Source of the DNA: Propionibacterium acidifaciens DSM 21887
GTDB lineage: Bacteria > Actinomycetota > Actinomycetes > Propionibacteriales > Propionibacteriaceae
Assembly (NCBI RefSeq): GCF_000426605.1
Contig: NZ_AUFR01000002.1
Coordinates: forward strand, 1 to 52,158
DNA: 52,158 nt
Direction of reading: 5' to 3'
The position numbers were made by a program, and so were the translations under genes. A model generated the notes under the pieces. The model saw nothing but the letters and a program-made list of their open reading frames with translations. It ran no database searches and was not told the origin of the DNA. Below, one piece after another: positions 25,585 to 34,728 of the stretch (position 1 is its first letter; every line of letters starts with the position of its first letter).

Positions 25585-25613
25585 TCCCCACCAACCCTGC
25601 TGGGCGGTGGGGA
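25585..25613 (-). other. Hairpin in the leader of the NYN gene
   Basis: TCCCCACC (25585-25592) and GGTGGGGA (25606-25613) are perfect 8-base arms around a 13-base loop, ending 17 bases before the start codon of the NYN gene. This could fold in the mRNA near the Shine-Dalgarno and affect translation, or be a cleavage target. Speculative. Confidence 0.4.
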
Positions 25614-25775
25614 ACAATGCATCGAGTGTGCGCTCTCACCAAGGGTGATGTCAATCCCGTGCGGAGACTGCCGCCGCGGGGCCGGGGATGCGCCCAGGTG
25701 TCCGGGCGCGCCCGGACGACGCCGCATCCACTAGGCTGGTCGGGAACGCGGCAGGTCGGATGACAAGGGGGAATC

Positions 25776-28097
25776 ATGCCGTTGACGGAGTACGAGCAGC
25801 TGCGGCTGACAGGTGAGCACTGGCGCATCAGCGTCCTCGGCGAGCACCTGCTGCGCTACGAGTGGAGCCCGCGGGGCGTCTTCGAGGACCGCCCCACCCA
25901 GGTGGTGACCGCGCGGCCCTGGGCGCCCGTGCGCGCCCAGGTGCGCCGGGAGCCCGGCGCGGCGCAGGTCATCACCGCCGCCTTCCAGCTCGACTACGAC
26001 GGCACCGAGCCCGCTCCGAGCTCGCTGCGCGTCAGGGGCCGCGGCACCTACCAGTCGGAGTGGCGCTACGGGCTGCCGCTGCCGAACCTGTTCGGCCCCG
26101 CCCTCGGCCTGGCCTCGAACCTCGGCGGCACCGCCCGCACCCTCGACGGGGCCGACGGGCCCATCGACATGGGCGAGGGCCTCGCCACCCGCAACGGCCT
26201 GTCGGTGCTCGACGACTCGGCCTCGTGCGTCGTCGACGGCGAACGGCTCCTGCCCAGGGAGCCCGGCGCCGTCGACCTCTACGTCTTCGTCCACGGCGCC
26301 GACCACGCCGGGGCCGTCGAGGACCTCTACCGCATCGCCGGGCGCCCGCCGCTCATCCCGCGCTGGGCCTTCGGGAACTGGTGGAGCCGCTACCACGCCT
26401 ACACGCAGGGCGAGTACGAGCGCCTCATGGACCGCTTCGCCGACGAGGGCATCCCCTTCTCGGTGGCGGTCATCGACATGGACTGGCACGTCACCGACGT
26501 CGATCCCGCCACCGGGCACGGCTGGACCGGCTACACGTGGAACCGCGAGCTCTTCGACGACCCGGCGGGCTTCCTGGCCGGGTTGCACGGGCGCGGCCTG
26601 CGCGTCACCCTCAACGTGCACCCCGCCGACGGCATCCGCGCCCACGAGGACTGCTACCCGGCGGTGTGCGAGGCGCTCGGCCGGGACCCGTCCGGCGGCC
26701 TGCCCGTCGAGTTCGACCTGTCCGACCCGGCGTTCCGGAGGGCCTACTTCGAGCAGGTGCACCATCCGCTGGAGGACATGGGCGTCGACTTCTGGTGGAT
26801 CGACTGGCAGCAGGGCGAGGTCGGCCCCGACGGCGTCGACCCGCTGTGGCGGCTCAACCAGCTGCACACCGCCGACATGGCCGCCCGGGGCAGGCGCCCG
26901 CTCATCCTGTCGCGCTACGCCGGGCCCGGCTCGCACCGCTTCCCGGTGGGCTTCTCGGGCGACACCGTCGCCACATGGGCCTCGCTGGCCTTCCAGCCGC
27001 GGTTCACCGCGACGGCCGCCAACATCGGCTACGGCATGTGGAGCCACGACATCGGAGGGCACATCTTCGGCGTCCACGACGACGAGCTGGCCACCCGCTG
27101 GCTGCAGTTCGGGGTCTTCTCGCCGTTCAACCGGCTGCACTCGACCGACGACCCGTTCGCCGGCAAGGAGCCGTGGAACTACGGCGCCCCGGCCCGCGAG
27201 GTCATGACGCGCTTCCTGCGGATGCGCCACGCGCTCGTGCCCTATCTGTACACGGAATGGGCGGCCGGGGCGCCGCTCGTGCGGCCCGTCTACCACGAGT
27301 GGGGCGACCGGCCCGAGTCCTACGAGGCCCTCGACGAGTACCTGCTCGGCCGCGCCCTGCTCGTCGCGCCCCTCACCCGGCCCCGCGACGAGGCCTCGCA
27401 GACCGCCGCGGCCCGCGTCTGGCTCCCGCCGGGCACCTGGGTCGACGTCCTCACGGGGATCGTCCACCGGGGCGACCGCTTCCTCACGATGCGCCGGGGG
27501 CTGGACGCCATCCCGGTGCTCGCCCGCGCCGGCTCGATCGTCCCGCTGGCGGTCGGCGCCTCCACCGAGAACCCCGACGAGCTCGAGCTGCTCGTCGTGC
27601 CGGGCGCCGACGGGGCCTACGAGCTCGTCGAGGACGACGGGGCCCTCGAACCCGCCACCGCCCGCACCCGCATCGAGTGGGACGACGGCGCCCGCACGCT
27701 CACCGTGCACCCGGCCGTCGGCGCGACGGGCGCGATCCCGGCCGGACGGCACTGGCGGGTGCGCTTCGTCGGCGTCGGCGGGTCCGCCCGCGGCGAGGGC
27801 CTGCGGGCCGACCTCGGCGACGCCGCGGCGGCCGAGGGCCTCACCGCGCACGTGCCCGGCGCCGTGCTGGGCGCCAACGACGTCGCCGGGCGCGTCCACG
27901 AGCTGCTCGCCGCGGCCCAGTGCGCGCACACGGCGAAGGGCTTCATCAGCCGTCTCGTCGCCGAGGGCTCCCCGCTCGACCAGCTCGTCGCGCTGCGCGA
28001 GGCCCGGGTGCGGGGGATCGTCCACGGGGGTGCGGCGCCCCTGCCCGAGGACCTCGTCGAGGCCGTCCGCGAGATCATCGTCGCCGACGCCGGCTGA
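25776..28097 (+). CDS. Glycoside hydrolase family 31 (alpha-glucosidase-like)
   Basis: A 773-residue cytoplasmic GH31 enzyme. An N-terminal beta-sandwich leads to the barrel (WAFGNWWSRYHAYTQ, VAVIDMDWHVTD). The nucleophile Asp lies in DFWWIDWQQG (about residue 345) and the acid/base Asp in GFSGDT (about 393). YGMWSHDIGGH and FSPFNRLHS are typical of GH31. The C-terminus after about 640 is longer than the catalytic core requires and Ala-rich. ATG 25776 follows AAGGGGG. It probably removes alpha-linked glucose or xylose from oligosaccharides; substrate is unknown, and the WIDWQQG type occurs in several GH31 subgroups. Its 3' end overlaps the convergent FUSC gene by 23 bp. Confidence 0.9.
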   Translation: MPLTEYEQLRLTGEHWRISVLGEHLLRYEWSPRGVFEDRPTQVVTARPWAPVRAQVRREPGAAQVITAAFQLDYDGTEPAPSSLRVRGRGTYQSEWRYGLPLPNLFGPALGLASNLGGTARTLDGADGPIDMGEGLATRNGLSVLDDSASCVVDGERLLPREPGAVDLYVFVHGADHAGAVEDLYRIAGRPPLIPRWAFGNWWSRYHAYTQGEYERLMDRFADEGIPFSVAVIDMDWHVTDVDPATGHGWTGYTWNRELFDDPAGFLAGLHGRGLRVTLNVHPADGIRAHEDCYPAVCEALGRDPSGGLPVEFDLSDPAFRRAYFEQVHHPLEDMGVDFWWIDWQQGEVGPDGVDPLWRLNQLHTADMAARGRRPLILSRYAGPGSHRFPVGFSGDTVATWASLAFQPRFTATAANIGYGMWSHDIGGHIFGVHDDELATRWLQFGVFSPFNRLHSTDDPFAGKEPWNYGAPAREVMTRFLRMRHALVPYLYTEWAAGAPLVRPVYHEWGDRPESYEALDEYLLGRALLVAPLTRPRDEASQTAAARVWLPPGTWVDVLTGIVHRGDRFLTMRRGLDAIPVLARAGSIVPLAVGASTENPDELELLVVPGADGAYELVEDDGALEPATARTRIEWDDGARTLTVHPAVGATGAIPAGRHWRVRFVGVGGSARGEGLRADLGDAAAAEGLTAHVPGAVLGANDVAGRVHELLAAAQCAHTAKGFISRLVAEGSPLDQLVALREARVRGIVHGGAAPLPEDLVEAVREIIVADAG

Positions 28098-29508
28098 GGG
28101 CGCCGGGGCCGTCGGGTGCGGCCGGCGTGCCCCGACGGGGCCCTGAGCGCCCGCCGCTGCTCGCGAGCGCCTCGTGGGCGGCGGCGAGCCAACGGGCCAG
28201 CAGGCCAAGCTCCTCGTGCCCCACCGGTCTGTCGGTGGCGGACAACCCCAGGAGCCGACTGGCCAGGGCATGCGCATCGGCCATGACGCTCCGCAGCTCG
28301 CGGGCGGTCCCCGAGCCCAGGAGCCCCGCGGCCCTCATCGTGCCGCTGAGCCTGCGCAGACGCTCATCGGCCGCTGCCAGAGGCTGCTCGAAGGCGGCGA
28401 CCGGCTCGCCGCGGCCGGCCGCGGAGAGGGCGTCGCGGCAGAGCGCCAGCAGGGCACCGGTGCGCAACCGTGCCACGTCGACGGTGCGCACGGGCAGGAT
28501 GAACCAGGCACTGGCCATGCCGATCGCCCCGCCGACGAGGACGCCGAGAAGCCGGTGGCCCAGCATCTCGCTCGCGGACTCGCCGAAGTACCCGTAGAGG
28601 AAGGTGAGGGCGGCGGTGATCCCCGCAGCCCAGAAGGCGTAGCCGCAGGGGCGCGCCGCTGCCGCCACCGCGAGGATCGCGAAGAGGGCGACGAGGGTGC
28701 TGGCCTCGCCGGTGCCCGACCACGTGGACAGGACGGTGGCGATCGCGGTCCCGGCGAGCGCGCCGATGATGCGCTGGGCCCCCTTCCAGAGCACGTCGCC
28801 GCGCCCCTGGTTCGCGCTGTGGACGATGAGCACGGTGAGGACCGGCCACACCAGGTGATCGGGGTCCATGAGCTGCGCGGCAGCGAAGGAGGCGGCGGTC
28901 GCGCAGCCCAGCTGGACCGCCATCCGCGTGCTCGACCGCGGGCCGCCCCTGCGCCGGCGCGGGGGCTCGGGACGGGACGGCGGCCCCGCCAGACCGCTGA
29001 GCGCCCGCACGGTCAGCGCCCACGTCATGGCCGCCCCCGCTGCGAGGAGCATCCATCCCAGGAGCGTCCATGTCGGGTCGATGCTCCTCGGGGCAGCGAG
29101 GACGGCGATGAACGGCGTCGAGGCGATCACTCCCGGCCGCCGCAGGGACGGGGAGAAGCGCCGCTGCCACACCAGCAGGGCGACGCCGGCCGAGAAGGCG
29201 GCGCAGCCCCACACCCGCCGGCGCGTGTCGGGGGCCAGGAGCATTCCGCATCCGACCGCCGCGCCGCTCGACGCCGCGAACAGCCCGAGCACGGCGGGAA
29301 GCTCGGACCGGTCGACTGCCCGCAGGGCGCGGGGCAGGGCGATTCCCAGCATCACGGCGAAGACGATCGCGTCGACGGGAGGGTCCCACCACGTCCCCAG
29401 CTGGAGCATCGACCAGAAGGTCGGCAGCACCACCACCATCGTCTCCGCACCGCTCAGCAGCGCCTCGCCCACCGATGCCGTCGACCGGATCGCCGGCTCC
29501 CGCCCCAT
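28075..29508 (-). CDS. FUSC-type (fusaric acid resistance-like) membrane protein
   Basis: A 477-residue integral membrane protein. Two blocks of hydrophobic helices flank an Arg/Pro-rich loop (about 215-235); the second block (LVWPVLTVLIVHSANQGRGDVLWKGAQRIIGALAGT) is the FUSC signature region, and LLGVLVGGAIGMASAWFILP ends the membrane part. The last 150 residues are helical and cytoplasmic. The family includes putative aromatic acid or toxic compound exporters. GGGAGGGGACGG supports ATG 29508. It is divergent from a MarR regulator with two operator-like palindromes between them, the usual design for a MarR-controlled efflux gene. Confidence 0.85.
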   Translation of the reverse strand: MGREPAIRSTASVGEALLSGAETMVVVLPTFWSMLQLGTWWDPPVDAIVFAVMLGIALPRALRAVDRSELPAVLGLFAASSGAAVGCGMLLAPDTRRRVWGCAAFSAGVALLVWQRRFSPSLRRPGVIASTPFIAVLAAPRSIDPTWTLLGWMLLAAGAAMTWALTVRALSGLAGPPSRPEPPRRRRGGPRSSTRMAVQLGCATAASFAAAQLMDPDHLVWPVLTVLIVHSANQGRGDVLWKGAQRIIGALAGTAIATVLSTWSGTGEASTLVALFAILAVAAAARPCGYAFWAAGITAALTFLYGYFGESASEMLGHRLLGVLVGGAIGMASAWFILPVRTVDVARLRTGALLALCRDALSAAGRGEPVAAFEQPLAAADERLRRLSGTMRAAGLLGSGTARELRSVMADAHALASRLLGLSATDRPVGHEELGLLARWLAAAHEALASSGGRSGPRRGTPAAPDGPGALSRRRRR

Positions 29509-29523
29509 CCGTCCCCTCCCAGA

Positions 29524-29564
29524 AAGCAAGTGATTGCTTGACAATATGCTAAGTGATAGCTTAG
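29524..29564. promoter_or_regulatory. Paired MarR-type operators in the FUSC/MarR divergent promoter
   Basis: AAGCAA-GTGA-TTGCTT (29524-29539) and CTAAG-TGATAG-CTTAG (29549-29564) are inverted repeats sharing AAGTGATWGCTT, 23 bp apart on the same face of the helix. TTGACA at 29538-29543 is a good -35 for the plus strand; a -10 near 29555-29561 would place transcription start at or near ATG 29570, so the MarR mRNA may be leaderless. Confidence 0.7.
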
Positions 29565-29569
29565 TTCTC

Positions 29570-30010
29570 ATGTCCGAGGACCTGACACCGGGGACGGTCG
29601 CCCCGCCACTGCGCGCCGCCGTGCTGCGCCTCGCGCGCCGGCTGCGCGTGGGACGGGGGCAGTCGGCGCTGAGCAACAACAAGGTCGCGATCCTGAGCCA
29701 TCTGGTCCGCGAGGGCGAGAGCACGCCGTCGCGGATCAGCGCGGAGGAGCGGCAGCACGCGCAGTCGTTGACCAGGCCGCTCGCCGAGCTGGAGGCCGCC
29801 TCCCTCGTCGAGCGGTCGCCCGACCCGCGGGACGGGCGGTGCAGCGTGCTGCGCGTCACGGCTGCGGGTCGTGACGCGTTCGAGGCGGACATGCGGCTGC
29901 GCGACCAGTGGCTCCGCGGTGCCCTCTCCGGTCTCGACAGGGGGGAGCTCGCCACCCTCCGCGAGGCCGCGAGGATTCTCCGGCGACTGGGGGCCCCGCA
30001 TGAGAGGTGA
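29570..30010 (+). CDS. MarR-family regulator
   Basis: A regulator of 146 residues with the winged helix of the MarR family: NNKVAILSHLVREGESTPSRI, SLTRPLAELEAASLVERSPDP and DGRCSVLRVTAAGRDAF. ATG 29570 is preferred to an upstream in-frame ATG at 29534, which would place both operator palindromes inside the coding sequence. No Shine-Dalgarno is visible before 29570, in keeping with a leaderless transcript. It probably represses itself and the divergent FUSC gene in response to a small aromatic ligand. The following GH13 gene starts within its last codons, so the two are cotranscribed. Confidence 0.88.
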   Translation: MSEDLTPGTVAPPLRAAVLRLARRLRVGRGQSALSNNKVAILSHLVREGESTPSRISAEERQHAQSLTRPLAELEAASLVERSPDPRDGRCSVLRVTAAGRDAFEADMRLRDQWLRGALSGLDRGELATLREAARILRRLGAPHER

Positions 30011-31280
30011 CCGCGGTGAGAGGAGGAGCGCCGGGCCGGCCTGGATCGATTACTGCATCTGGTGGCACGTCTACCCGCTGGGCCTCACCGGCGCCCCGAT
30101 CCGTCCGACGGGCGCGGAAAGAGTCCCCGTGCCCCGGCTCGACAGGATCACCCCCTGGCTCGACCATCTCATCGCGCTCGGCGCCAACGGCCTCGCCCTG
30201 GGGCCCGTCTTCCGCTCGGAGTCCCACGGCTACGACACGACCGACTTCTTCGCCATCGACGAGCGGCTCGGTGACGACGCGGCCTTCGACCGGCTCATCG
30301 CAGAGTGCCGTCGGCGCGGAATCGTCGTCATGCTCGACGGCGTCTTCAACCATGTCGGGACCGCCCACCCGCTCTTCCGCAAGGCACTGGCCGGAGGGCC
30401 CGAGGAGGCGATGTTCCGGATCGATCGTTCGGGCGGCGAACTGACATACGCCGACTTCGAGGGTCACCGCGGCCTTGCCGCGTTGAATCATGAGAGCGAG
30501 GCCGTCGTCGACCTCGTCTCGGATGTCATGCGCCACTGGCTGCGTCGTGGTGCGTCGGCTTGGCGGCTTGACGCCGCCTACAGAGTGCCCCCGGAGTTCT
30601 GGGCCCGGGTGCTGCCCCGGGTCCGCGCCGAGTTCCCCGCGAGCTGGTTCGTCGGCGAGGTGATCCACGGCGACCACAGGGAGATCATCCGCCGCTCCGA
30701 AATGGACTCGCTGACCCAGTACGAGCTGTGGAAGGCCATCTGGAGCTCGCTGCTCGACGGGAATTTCTTCGAACTCGACTGGTGTCTCACGAGACACGAT
30801 CGGCTCATGGACGAGTTCGTCCCCATGACCTTCGTGGGCAACCACGATGTCACGAGGATCGCCACCAGGATCGGTGACCAGCTGGCGGCCCTGGCCGTCG
30901 TCATCCTGTTCACCGTGGGAGGCATCCCGTCCGTCTACTACGGCGACGAGTACGCCTGGCGCGGCGTGAAGACCGACGGGCCCGGCGGCGACGACGAGAT
31001 CCGTCCGGCGTTCCCGGACGGCCCCGCCCGGCTCCCCTCCACGGGGGACTGGATGCTCCGGCTCTACCAGCGGCTGATAGGGCTGCGCCGCCAGAACCCC
31101 TGGCTCGTGCATGCCGTGACCGGGAGCACGCACCTGGCGAACCGCTCGTACTCCTACGAGTCCCGCGGGCCCGACGGCCAACGGCTGTGCGTCGATCTGG
31201 TCCTGGACCCCGAACCCGCCGCCACGGTGAGCGGAGACGGAGCGGTGCTCCTCCGCGTGGACCGCACGACGTTCCGGTGA
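30000..31280 (+). CDS. Glycoside hydrolase family 13 (alpha-amylase family)
   Basis: A compact 426-residue GH13 enzyme, cytoplasmic. The four conserved regions are present: DGVFNHVG (region I), AWRLDAAYRV with the nucleophile Asp (region II), WFVGEVIHG with the general acid Glu (region III) and FVGNHDVTR (region IV). PLGLTGAP near the start is seen in several bacterial members that act on small maltodextrins. ATG 30000 overlaps the end of the MarR gene by 11 bases, so translation is coupled. The short C-terminal domain (ANRSYSYESRG, VDLVLDPEP) is probably the usual beta-sandwich. Exact specificity cannot be read from sequence. Confidence 0.9.
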   Translation: MRGDRGERRSAGPAWIDYCIWWHVYPLGLTGAPIRPTGAERVPVPRLDRITPWLDHLIALGANGLALGPVFRSESHGYDTTDFFAIDERLGDDAAFDRLIAECRRRGIVVMLDGVFNHVGTAHPLFRKALAGGPEEAMFRIDRSGGELTYADFEGHRGLAALNHESEAVVDLVSDVMRHWLRRGASAWRLDAAYRVPPEFWARVLPRVRAEFPASWFVGEVIHGDHREIIRRSEMDSLTQYELWKAIWSSLLDGNFFELDWCLTRHDRLMDEFVPMTFVGNHDVTRIATRIGDQLAALAVVILFTVGGIPSVYYGDEYAWRGVKTDGPGGDDEIRPAFPDGPARLPSTGDWMLRLYQRLIGLRRQNPWLVHAVTGSTHLANRSYSYESRGPDGQRLCVDLVLDPEPAATVSGDGAVLLRVDRTTFR

Positions 31281-31388
31281 GTCCGACCGGCTCCAAGCCG
31301 CGCGGGGGACCCCTCGACGGGGCGGGGCCGGAGGCCGCCGGCACGCCGCGCGCACCCGGGGTCCGCACCCGCGGCCGATCAATGAACC

Positions 31389-31477
31389 CCGAGGCCTAGT
31401 CGCAGGAGTCGACCGTCGACCGCGGGAGCGTCTCCCCTTGTCAGGTATTTATTCTGGCGTGCTGTGAACAAGCCTCC
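31389..31477. repeat. Inverted-repeat element related to the 80-bp family, 89 bp
   Basis: CGAGGCCTAGTCGC (31389-31402) and GTGAACAAGCCTCC (31464-31477) match the left and right arms of the elements at 20.6-22.6 kb. The spacing is nine bases longer. It lies in the spacer after the GH13 gene. The arms of this copy pair less well with each other than in the three 80-bp copies. Confidence 0.5.
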
Positions 31478-31535
31478 CCGGACAACAACGGCACGCCGCG
31501 CGCGCTGGCCCGGGGCCCGAGTGGGGGCCTCCGCG

Positions 31536-31639
31536 GGGGAGGAGCCCCGGCGGAGCGGGCGTGTCCACCGATGGGGATGCGCCCCGGGTCGTCGGAGCCG
31601 GGGAGTCGGAGCCGGGGAGGAGCCCCGACGGGTCGGGCG
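31536..31639. repeat. GC-rich duplicated block in the spacer before the NmrA gene
   Basis: A 26-base block starting GGGGAGGAGCCCCG occurs at 31536-31561 and 31614-31639 with three differences. Between them GTCGGAGCCGGGGA is tandemly repeated (31591-31604, 31605-31618). No gene is visible in 31281-31806 apart from this and the element at 31389. Confidence 0.6.
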
Positions 31640-31806
31640 GTCCGCTCCGGCGCGCGGGGCCCGGTCCGCCCTGAGGGGAATCGGCCGGCCGCGGGCCCGG
31701 AACTGCTTGTGGGGCCCGCTCGCATGTGGGATCATGCGGGCGGTCGGCGGCCCGGGCCCGTCGGGGTCGCCGCCGTCCGGTCGTCCGACGACGGGAGGGG
31801 AGCGCC

Positions 31807-32634
31807 ATGGCGCGCATCGGGATCACGGGGGCCACCGGCCGCATCGGCGGCATGGTCGCGCGACTGCTCGAGGACGGGCCCGACGAGCTCGTCCTCATCG
31901 TCCGGGACGCCGCCCGCGCCCCGCGCGGCCCCTGGCGGGTGCGCACCACCACTGGCTACGCGGACCCGGCCAACCGCGAGGCCCTGGCCGGGCTCGACGT
32001 GCTCCTCATGGTCTCGGCCGCCGAGAGCGCCGACCGACTCGACCAGCACCGCGCGTTCGTCGCCTCCGCCGCCGCTGCCGGCGTGCCGCACATCGTCTAC
32101 ACCTCGTTCCTCGGCGCCGCGCCCGACGCCGTGTTCACCCTCTCGCGCACCCACTGGGCCACCGAGCAGGCCCTCCGCGCCTCCGGCATGGCCCTCACCG
32201 TCCTGCGCGACTCCTTCTACCTCGACTTCCTGCCGAAGATGGCCGTCGACGGGGTCATCGCCGGCCCCGCCGGGGACGGCGTCGTCTCGGCGGTCGCCCA
32301 GTCCGACGTCGCCGCCAGCGCGGCGGCCGTCCTCGCGGACCCGGCCCCGCACGCCGGCGCCACCTACGAACTCACCGGCCCGGAGGCGATCGGCCTCGCC
32401 CGGGTCGCCGAGACCGTCACCCGCCTGACCGGCGTGCCGACGCGCTACCGGAACGAGACCGTCGAGCAGGCCCGCGCCTCGCGCGCCCGCTACGGCGTCC
32501 CCGACTGGCAGCTCGACGCCTGGGTCAGCACCTACACGGCCATCGCCGCGGGCGAGGTCGCCGCCGTCACCGACGACGTGCGGGCCCTGACCGGACGCGA
32601 GCCGCTGTCGCTGGAGCGGTTGCTGACCCGCTGA
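31807..32634 (+). CDS. NmrA/QOR2-type NAD(P)-binding oxidoreductase
   Basis: A 275-residue atypical short-chain reductase. The dinucleotide motif GITGATGRIGG is at the N-terminus; VLLMVSAAES, HIVYTSFLGAAPDAVFTLSRTHWATEQALRA... and VLRDSFYLDFLP follow the pattern of NmrA and NAD(P)H:quinone oxidoreductase 2 proteins, which lack the usual YxxxK catalytic pair. The C-terminal part (VTRLTGVPTRYRNETVE) forms the substrate side. GGAGGGG before ATG 31807 fixes the start. A monocistronic unit closed by a strong terminator. Substrate unknown; quinone or redox sensing are the likely options. Confidence 0.85.
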   Translation: MARIGITGATGRIGGMVARLLEDGPDELVLIVRDAARAPRGPWRVRTTTGYADPANREALAGLDVLLMVSAAESADRLDQHRAFVASAAAAGVPHIVYTSFLGAAPDAVFTLSRTHWATEQALRASGMALTVLRDSFYLDFLPKMAVDGVIAGPAGDGVVSAVAQSDVAASAAAVLADPAPHAGATYELTGPEAIGLARVAETVTRLTGVPTRYRNETVEQARASRARYGVPDWQLDAWVSTYTAIAAGEVAAVTDDVRALTGREPLSLERLLTR

Positions 32635-32653
32635 CCGTCCGCGGAGGACGCGG

Positions 32654-32700
32654 GAAGGGCCCGGTACCGGAGGGTGCTCGGTACCGGGCCCTTCTTGTTG
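32654..32700 (+). terminator. Strong intrinsic terminator after the NmrA gene
   Basis: GAAGGGCCCGGTACCG (32654-32669) and CGGTACCGGGCCCTTC (32679-32694) form a perfect 16-bp stem with a 9-base loop, followed by TTGTTG. It also faces the convergent ABC exporter gene and may act in both directions. Confidence 0.9.
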
Positions 32701-32748
32701 CGAGAGCCGCCCGCTGCCCCGGGTGGTTCCGGGGGACCGCCTCCTTGC

Positions 32749-34728
32749 CTAGGCGGCCCCCCGGTCCCCGGCGAACTGGGCCTGGTAGAGGCGCCAGTAG
32801 GCGCCCCTGGCCGCGATGAGCTCGTCGTGGCTCCCCTGCTCGACGATGTCGCCGTGCTCCATCACGAGGATGATGTCGGCGTCGCGGATCGTCGAGAGCC
32901 GGTGCGCGATGACGAAGCTCGTCCGTCCCTCGCGCAGGCGCCCCATCGCCTTCTGGATGAGGGCCTCGGTACGGGTGTCGACGGAGCTGGTGGCCTCGTC
33001 GAGGATGAGGATCGACGGATCGGAGATGAACGCGCGGGCGATGGTCAGCAGCTGCTTCTCGCCCGCGGAGACGTTCGTCCCCTCGTCGTTGATGACCGTG
33101 TCGTAGCCGGCCGGCAGGGTGTGGACGAAGCGGTCGACGTAGGCCTCCTTGGCGGCGGCGACGACCTCATCGTCCGTGGCGCCCGGCTTGCCGTAGGCGA
33201 TGTTGTCGCGGATCGAGCCGCCGAACAGCCAGGTGTCCTGGAGGACCATGCCGAGCTGGTCGCGCAGCTGGGCGCGCGGCACGGCGTTGACGTCGACGCC
33301 GTCGATGCGGATGGAGCCGCCGTCGACGTCGTAGAAGCGCTCCAGCAGGTTGACCATCGTGGTCTTGCCGGCTCCGGTCGGGCCGACGATGGCGATCTGC
33401 TGGCCCGGCCTGGCGTCGAGCGACAGGTCGTCGATGAGCGGCTTGTCGGGGCTGTACGAGAAGCGCACGTGGTCGAACTCGACGTGCCCGGCGACCGGCA
33501 GCTCGAGCGAGCCGCCCGCGTCGGGGGCCTGCTCGGCGGCGTCGAGGACCTCGAAGACGCGCTCGGCGCTCGCCACGCCCGACTGGAGCAGGTTGGCCAT
33601 CGAGGCGACCTGCGTGATCGGCTGGGTGAACATCCGCGAGTACTGGATGAACGAGGTCACGTCGCCGAGGGCCATCTGGCCGCTCGCCACGCGCAGGCCG
33701 CCGACGACGGCCACGGCCACGTAGGTCAGGTTCCCGACGAAGAAGTTGACCGGCATGAGGACCGCGCTGATCGCCTGGGCGCCGAAGCTCTGCCGGTAGA
33801 GATCCTCGTTCGTCCTGGCGAACACGGCCTCGACCTCGCGGCGCCGTCCGAAGACCTTGACGAGCGAGTGGCCGGTGAAGGCCTCCTCGATCTGGCCGTT
33901 GAGGATGCCGGTCGCGGTCCACATGCCCACGAAGCGCCTCTGCGAGGCTCGGCCGATGAGCACCGAGACGACGAGCGAGACGGGGATCGCGCACAGGGCG
34001 ATGAGCGTGAGCCGGGGGCTCACGGTGAGCATCATGACGAACACGCCGACCAGCTGGAGCACCGCGTTGAGGATCTGCGAGAGCGTCTGCTGGAGCGTCT
34101 GCTGGATGTTGTCGATGTCGTTCGTGATGCGGCTCAGCAGCTCGCCGCGGGGTTGGGCGTCGAAGTAGCTCAGCGGCAGGCGGTCGAGCTTGTCGCTGAC
34201 CTGGTCGCGCATCGAGTACACCGAGCGCTGGACGACGCGGTTGAGGATGTAGCCCTGCAGGAACTGCAGCGTCGCGGCGAGCACGTAGAGCGCCATGCAG
34301 ACCAGCAGGATGCGGCCCAGCCGGGTGACGTCGATGCCCTGGCCGGGCACGACGTCCAGGCCGGAGATCATCTGGGCCTGGTCGGTCCTGCCGGCCGCCT
34401 CGAGGGCGGCGATGGCCTGCTCCTTCGTCATGCCGGCGGGCAGCATCCTGCCGATGAAGCCCTCGTAGACGACGTTCGTGGCCCGGCCCAGCAGTCGGGG
34501 GGAGTAGACGTTGAAGGCCACCCCGATGAAGCCCATGACGATGACGAGCAGGACCTTCCAGCGGTGCGGCGACAGCTCGCCGACGAGCCGGTGCAGTGAC
34601 GGCCCGAAGTTGACGGCCTTCTCGTGCACCCGGCCCGTGCCGGGGCCCCCGCCCTGCTGGACGTTCTTGGCGTAGTCGGGGCGCTCGTTGGCCCTCGTCC
34701 CGCCGCGTCTTCTCGCGGTGCGGCTCAT
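32749..34728 (-). CDS. ABC exporter half-transporter with canonical ATPase site
   Basis: A 659-residue half-transporter: about 75 Arg/Gly-rich cytoplasmic residues, six membrane helices, and a C-terminal nucleotide-binding domain. Walker A GPTGAGKTT (about 448), Q-loop VLQDTWLF, signature NVSAGEKQ (about 551), Walker B ILILDEATSSVD (about 572, with the catalytic Glu) and switch His in IAHRLST are present. The signature is unusual (SAGEK instead of SGGQ). An insert between the first two helices (MTKEQAIAALEAAGRTDQ) lies outside. ATG 34728 overlaps the stop of the upstream half-transporter as ATGA, so the two make an asymmetric heterodimer of the TM287/288 or LmrCD kind that exports drugs or lipids. 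Confidence 0.93.
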   Translation of the reverse strand: MSRTARRRGGTRANERPDYAKNVQQGGGPGTGRVHEKAVNFGPSLHRLVGELSPHRWKVLLVIVMGFIGVAFNVYSPRLLGRATNVVYEGFIGRMLPAGMTKEQAIAALEAAGRTDQAQMISGLDVVPGQGIDVTRLGRILLVCMALYVLAATLQFLQGYILNRVVQRSVYSMRDQVSDKLDRLPLSYFDAQPRGELLSRITNDIDNIQQTLQQTLSQILNAVLQLVGVFVMMLTVSPRLTLIALCAIPVSLVVSVLIGRASQRRFVGMWTATGILNGQIEEAFTGHSLVKVFGRRREVEAVFARTNEDLYRQSFGAQAISAVLMPVNFFVGNLTYVAVAVVGGLRVASGQMALGDVTSFIQYSRMFTQPITQVASMANLLQSGVASAERVFEVLDAAEQAPDAGGSLELPVAGHVEFDHVRFSYSPDKPLIDDLSLDARPGQQIAIVGPTGAGKTTMVNLLERFYDVDGGSIRIDGVDVNAVPRAQLRDQLGMVLQDTWLFGGSIRDNIAYGKPGATDDEVVAAAKEAYVDRFVHTLPAGYDTVINDEGTNVSAGEKQLLTIARAFISDPSILILDEATSSVDTRTEALIQKAMGRLREGRTSFVIAHRLSTIRDADIILVMEHGDIVEQGSHDELIAARGAYWRLYQAQFAGDRGAA

